NCBI RefSeq assembly: GCF_013394165.1
Contig: NZ_CP041330.1
Coordinates: 62,001 to 126,000 of the forward strand
Length of the DNA: 64,000 nt
Source: Pseudoalteromonas sp. Scap06
Lineage (GTDB): Bacteria > Pseudomonadota > Gammaproteobacteria > Enterobacterales > Alteromonadaceae
Reading direction: 5' to 3'
Of the stretch, positions 62,708 through 64,000 are shown piece after piece. Under the pieces are notes generated by a model. That model ran no database searches. It was not told the DNA's origin and saw only the letters and a program-made list of their open reading frames with translations. Both the position numbers and the translations under genes were made by a program. Position 1 is the first letter of the stretch. Each line of letters opens with the position of its first letter.

Positions 62708-64000
62708 ATGCTGACTCAGTTAAAGCGCATCTGCTTTATTGGCTTTTTGGCTGTTTTAAGTAGTGCATCAAATGACGCTTTATCAAATGAGCAGCCAAGT
62801 TTGTTTGAGCAGTTTAACCTTGAACAAGCATGGCCTGAAAAGCATCGCCTTGCAACCGATATCTTATCGAACCCTGATGTTCCAAATTTACAACGCATTA
62901 CTATTTATAGCGATTTAGCTGAGCTGGCTTTTGCGCAAAGTGATTTAGCCAATGCACTAAAATATTTTAAATTGCTAGAGACCAGTAGTACGTTAAAAGA
63001 TCAGCCTAAACTTTTCTTTCGTGCGATTAAAATGCAAGGAGTTGTGCTTTATTATCAAGGGTTAGTGCAACAAGCGGTCGTTGATTATAGCCGCGCGTTA
63101 AACATCGCAATTGCGCTTAAAAGTCCGATAAAGCAGGCTAATTTACTTAGTAATATCGGGCTTGCTTATTTTGATATGTATAACATGGAGCTAGCTCTTG
63201 ATTATTATCAACAAGCCAAAGTAATTTATGAAAAAGAGGGAAGCGCACAAGATAAGGCCGATATATTACATAATATTGCCGGTATTTATATTCGTCTCTC
63301 TCGATATGAGTCAGCTCTTGAGATGTACCGTGAGGTTTTAAAAGTTTTTCAAGAACTTGGCGATGAAGACGGTGTTGCCCAAGCATACGGTAATATGGGA
63401 GTAGCTTACACAGAATCGAGACAGTACCAATTAGCACTGCATTATAATCAGTTGGCCTTACGTTACTATCAAAGCGTTAATAATGCGTTTCAACTTTCTA
63501 CTAAGCATACAAATTTAGCCACCATCAACCTTAAGCTAAATAAATTTGATGTTGCCTTTTATCACGCTAATGCGGGCCAACAATTTGCAATAGAGGCAGA
63601 TAATAAGTCTTTATTGGCGGCAGCGTTACATGTGTTGTCAATTGTTCAATTTGTACAAGGTGATACGCAAAGTGCCAAACAAACCTCAGAGCACTCAATT
63701 ACCCTTGCCAAAGAGTACAATAATGGCATGCGTATTAAAGATGGCTTAGGAATTGAAGCACTAATAAATGCGAGCTTAGGGGATTATGAAAAAGCGCTAA
63801 ATTTACACCAACAGTACGTTGATTATCAGCGTAGTGTGAATACCGAAGAAGCCTCAAAAGCGGTCAGTCAATTTCAAATCCAGTTTGAATCGAATCAGCT
63901 AAACCAAGAAATTAAACAATTAAAACAACAACAATACTTACAAGAATTGCAAATAGCTAAACGTTCACAGTTAACGTTTTTGTTGGTGATTGTTGCCATA
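62708..64000 (+). CDS. Exported TPR-repeat signalling protein (3' end beyond window)
   Basis: 431 codons are visible from ATG 62708, which has AAGGA 7-8 bases upstream; the gene runs off the right edge. A signal peptide (RICFIGFLAVLSSASNDALS) is followed by about eight TPR repeats (for example NLLSNIGLAYFDMYNMELAL and ADILHNIAGIYIRLSRYESAL). A coiled coil (about 385-415) and the beginning of a membrane helix (LTFLLVIVAI) end the visible part. This layout is typical of sensors with a cytoplasmic GGDEF, HisKA or LuxR output; the output cannot be seen. Confidence 0.85.
   Translation, partial: MLTQLKRICFIGFLAVLSSASNDALSNEQPSLFEQFNLEQAWPEKHRLATDILSNPDVPNLQRITIYSDLAELAFAQSDLANALKYFKLLETSSTLKDQPKLFFRAIKMQGVVLYYQGLVQQAVVDYSRALNIAIALKSPIKQANLLSNIGLAYFDMYNMELALDYYQQAKVIYEKEGSAQDKADILHNIAGIYIRLSRYESALEMYREVLKVFQELGDEDGVAQAYGNMGVAYTESRQYQLALHYNQLALRYYQSVNNAFQLSTKHTNLATINLKLNKFDVAFYHANAGQQFAIEADNKSLLAAALHVLSIVQFVQGDTQSAKQTSEHSITLAKEYNNGMRIKDGLGIEALINASLGDYEKALNLHQQYVDYQRSVNTEEASKAVSQFQIQFESNQLNQEIKQLKQQQYLQELQIAKRSQLTFLLVIVAI

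Overview
The window reads as a chromosomal segment of a marine gammaproteobacterium of the order Alteromonadales, most likely Pseudoalteromonas. This rests on the low-to-moderate GC content, the dense mix of two-component kinases, a chemoreceptor and secreted proteases, and housekeeping blocks in the order typical of the group (cyaY facing lptM-lysA-dapF-DUF484-xerC-yigB; hemC-hemD/X-hemY; ubiD-fre). The genus is inferred from gene content; no rRNA or tRNA gene was seen.

Left part (1-13.9 kb): a partial cytochrome c556-like gene, then a secreted-protease region. It holds a kexin-like S8 lipoprotease with its own periplasmic chaperone, a large PA-domain S8 protease with a GlyGly-CTERM-like tail, and a lipoprotein S9 oligopeptidase. 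A minus-strand operon follows: two spondin-domain exported proteins, then an OmpR-type response regulator and a histidine kinase, with a hairpin separating the two halves.

Middle (14-33.6 kb): small membrane proteins, the tetrahydromonapterin cluster folM-folE-folX, nadE, a DUF480 gene, a large CHASE/PAS/GAF hybrid kinase and ycaO. Then come a periplasmic Ntn-hydrolase amidase next to a periplasmic metallo-beta-lactamase-fold hydrolase, a GNAT-nitrilase fusion translationally coupled to a Gdx/SugE exporter, an EamA transporter, a MAPEG protein, a BlaI/BlaR1-TonB signalling pair with visible BlaI operators, an RluF-type pseudouridine synthase, a DUF6482-like protein and an acetyltransferase.

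An AT-rich accessory patch (33.7-36.4 kb) carries a HopJ-family protein, an unrecognised exported protein and a decayed retropepsin-like aspartic protease with three in-frame stops, several frameshifts and a changed active-site motif. To its right is the conserved dapF/xerC and heme block. It includes a short lptM gene and a HemD-HemX fusion that still has an internal ribosome-binding site and ATG.

Right part (47-64 kb): a MASE1/CHASE hybrid kinase, adenosine deaminase, a CBS-domain protein, fre and ubiD, a methyl-accepting chemotaxis protein, an MliC-type lysozyme inhibitor, a DUF808 membrane protein, a zinc-ribbon/Sel1 protein, a TonB-dependent siderophore receptor under a Fur box, dbpA, a DNAJ-related protein and a TPR protein that runs off the edge.

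No CRISPR array, insertion sequence, prophage, tRNA or rRNA was found. The strongest candidates for something under-described are the spondin/two-component operon, the protease-chaperone pair, the decayed protease operon, and the 12-bp tandem repeat upstream of the DUF2721 gene.
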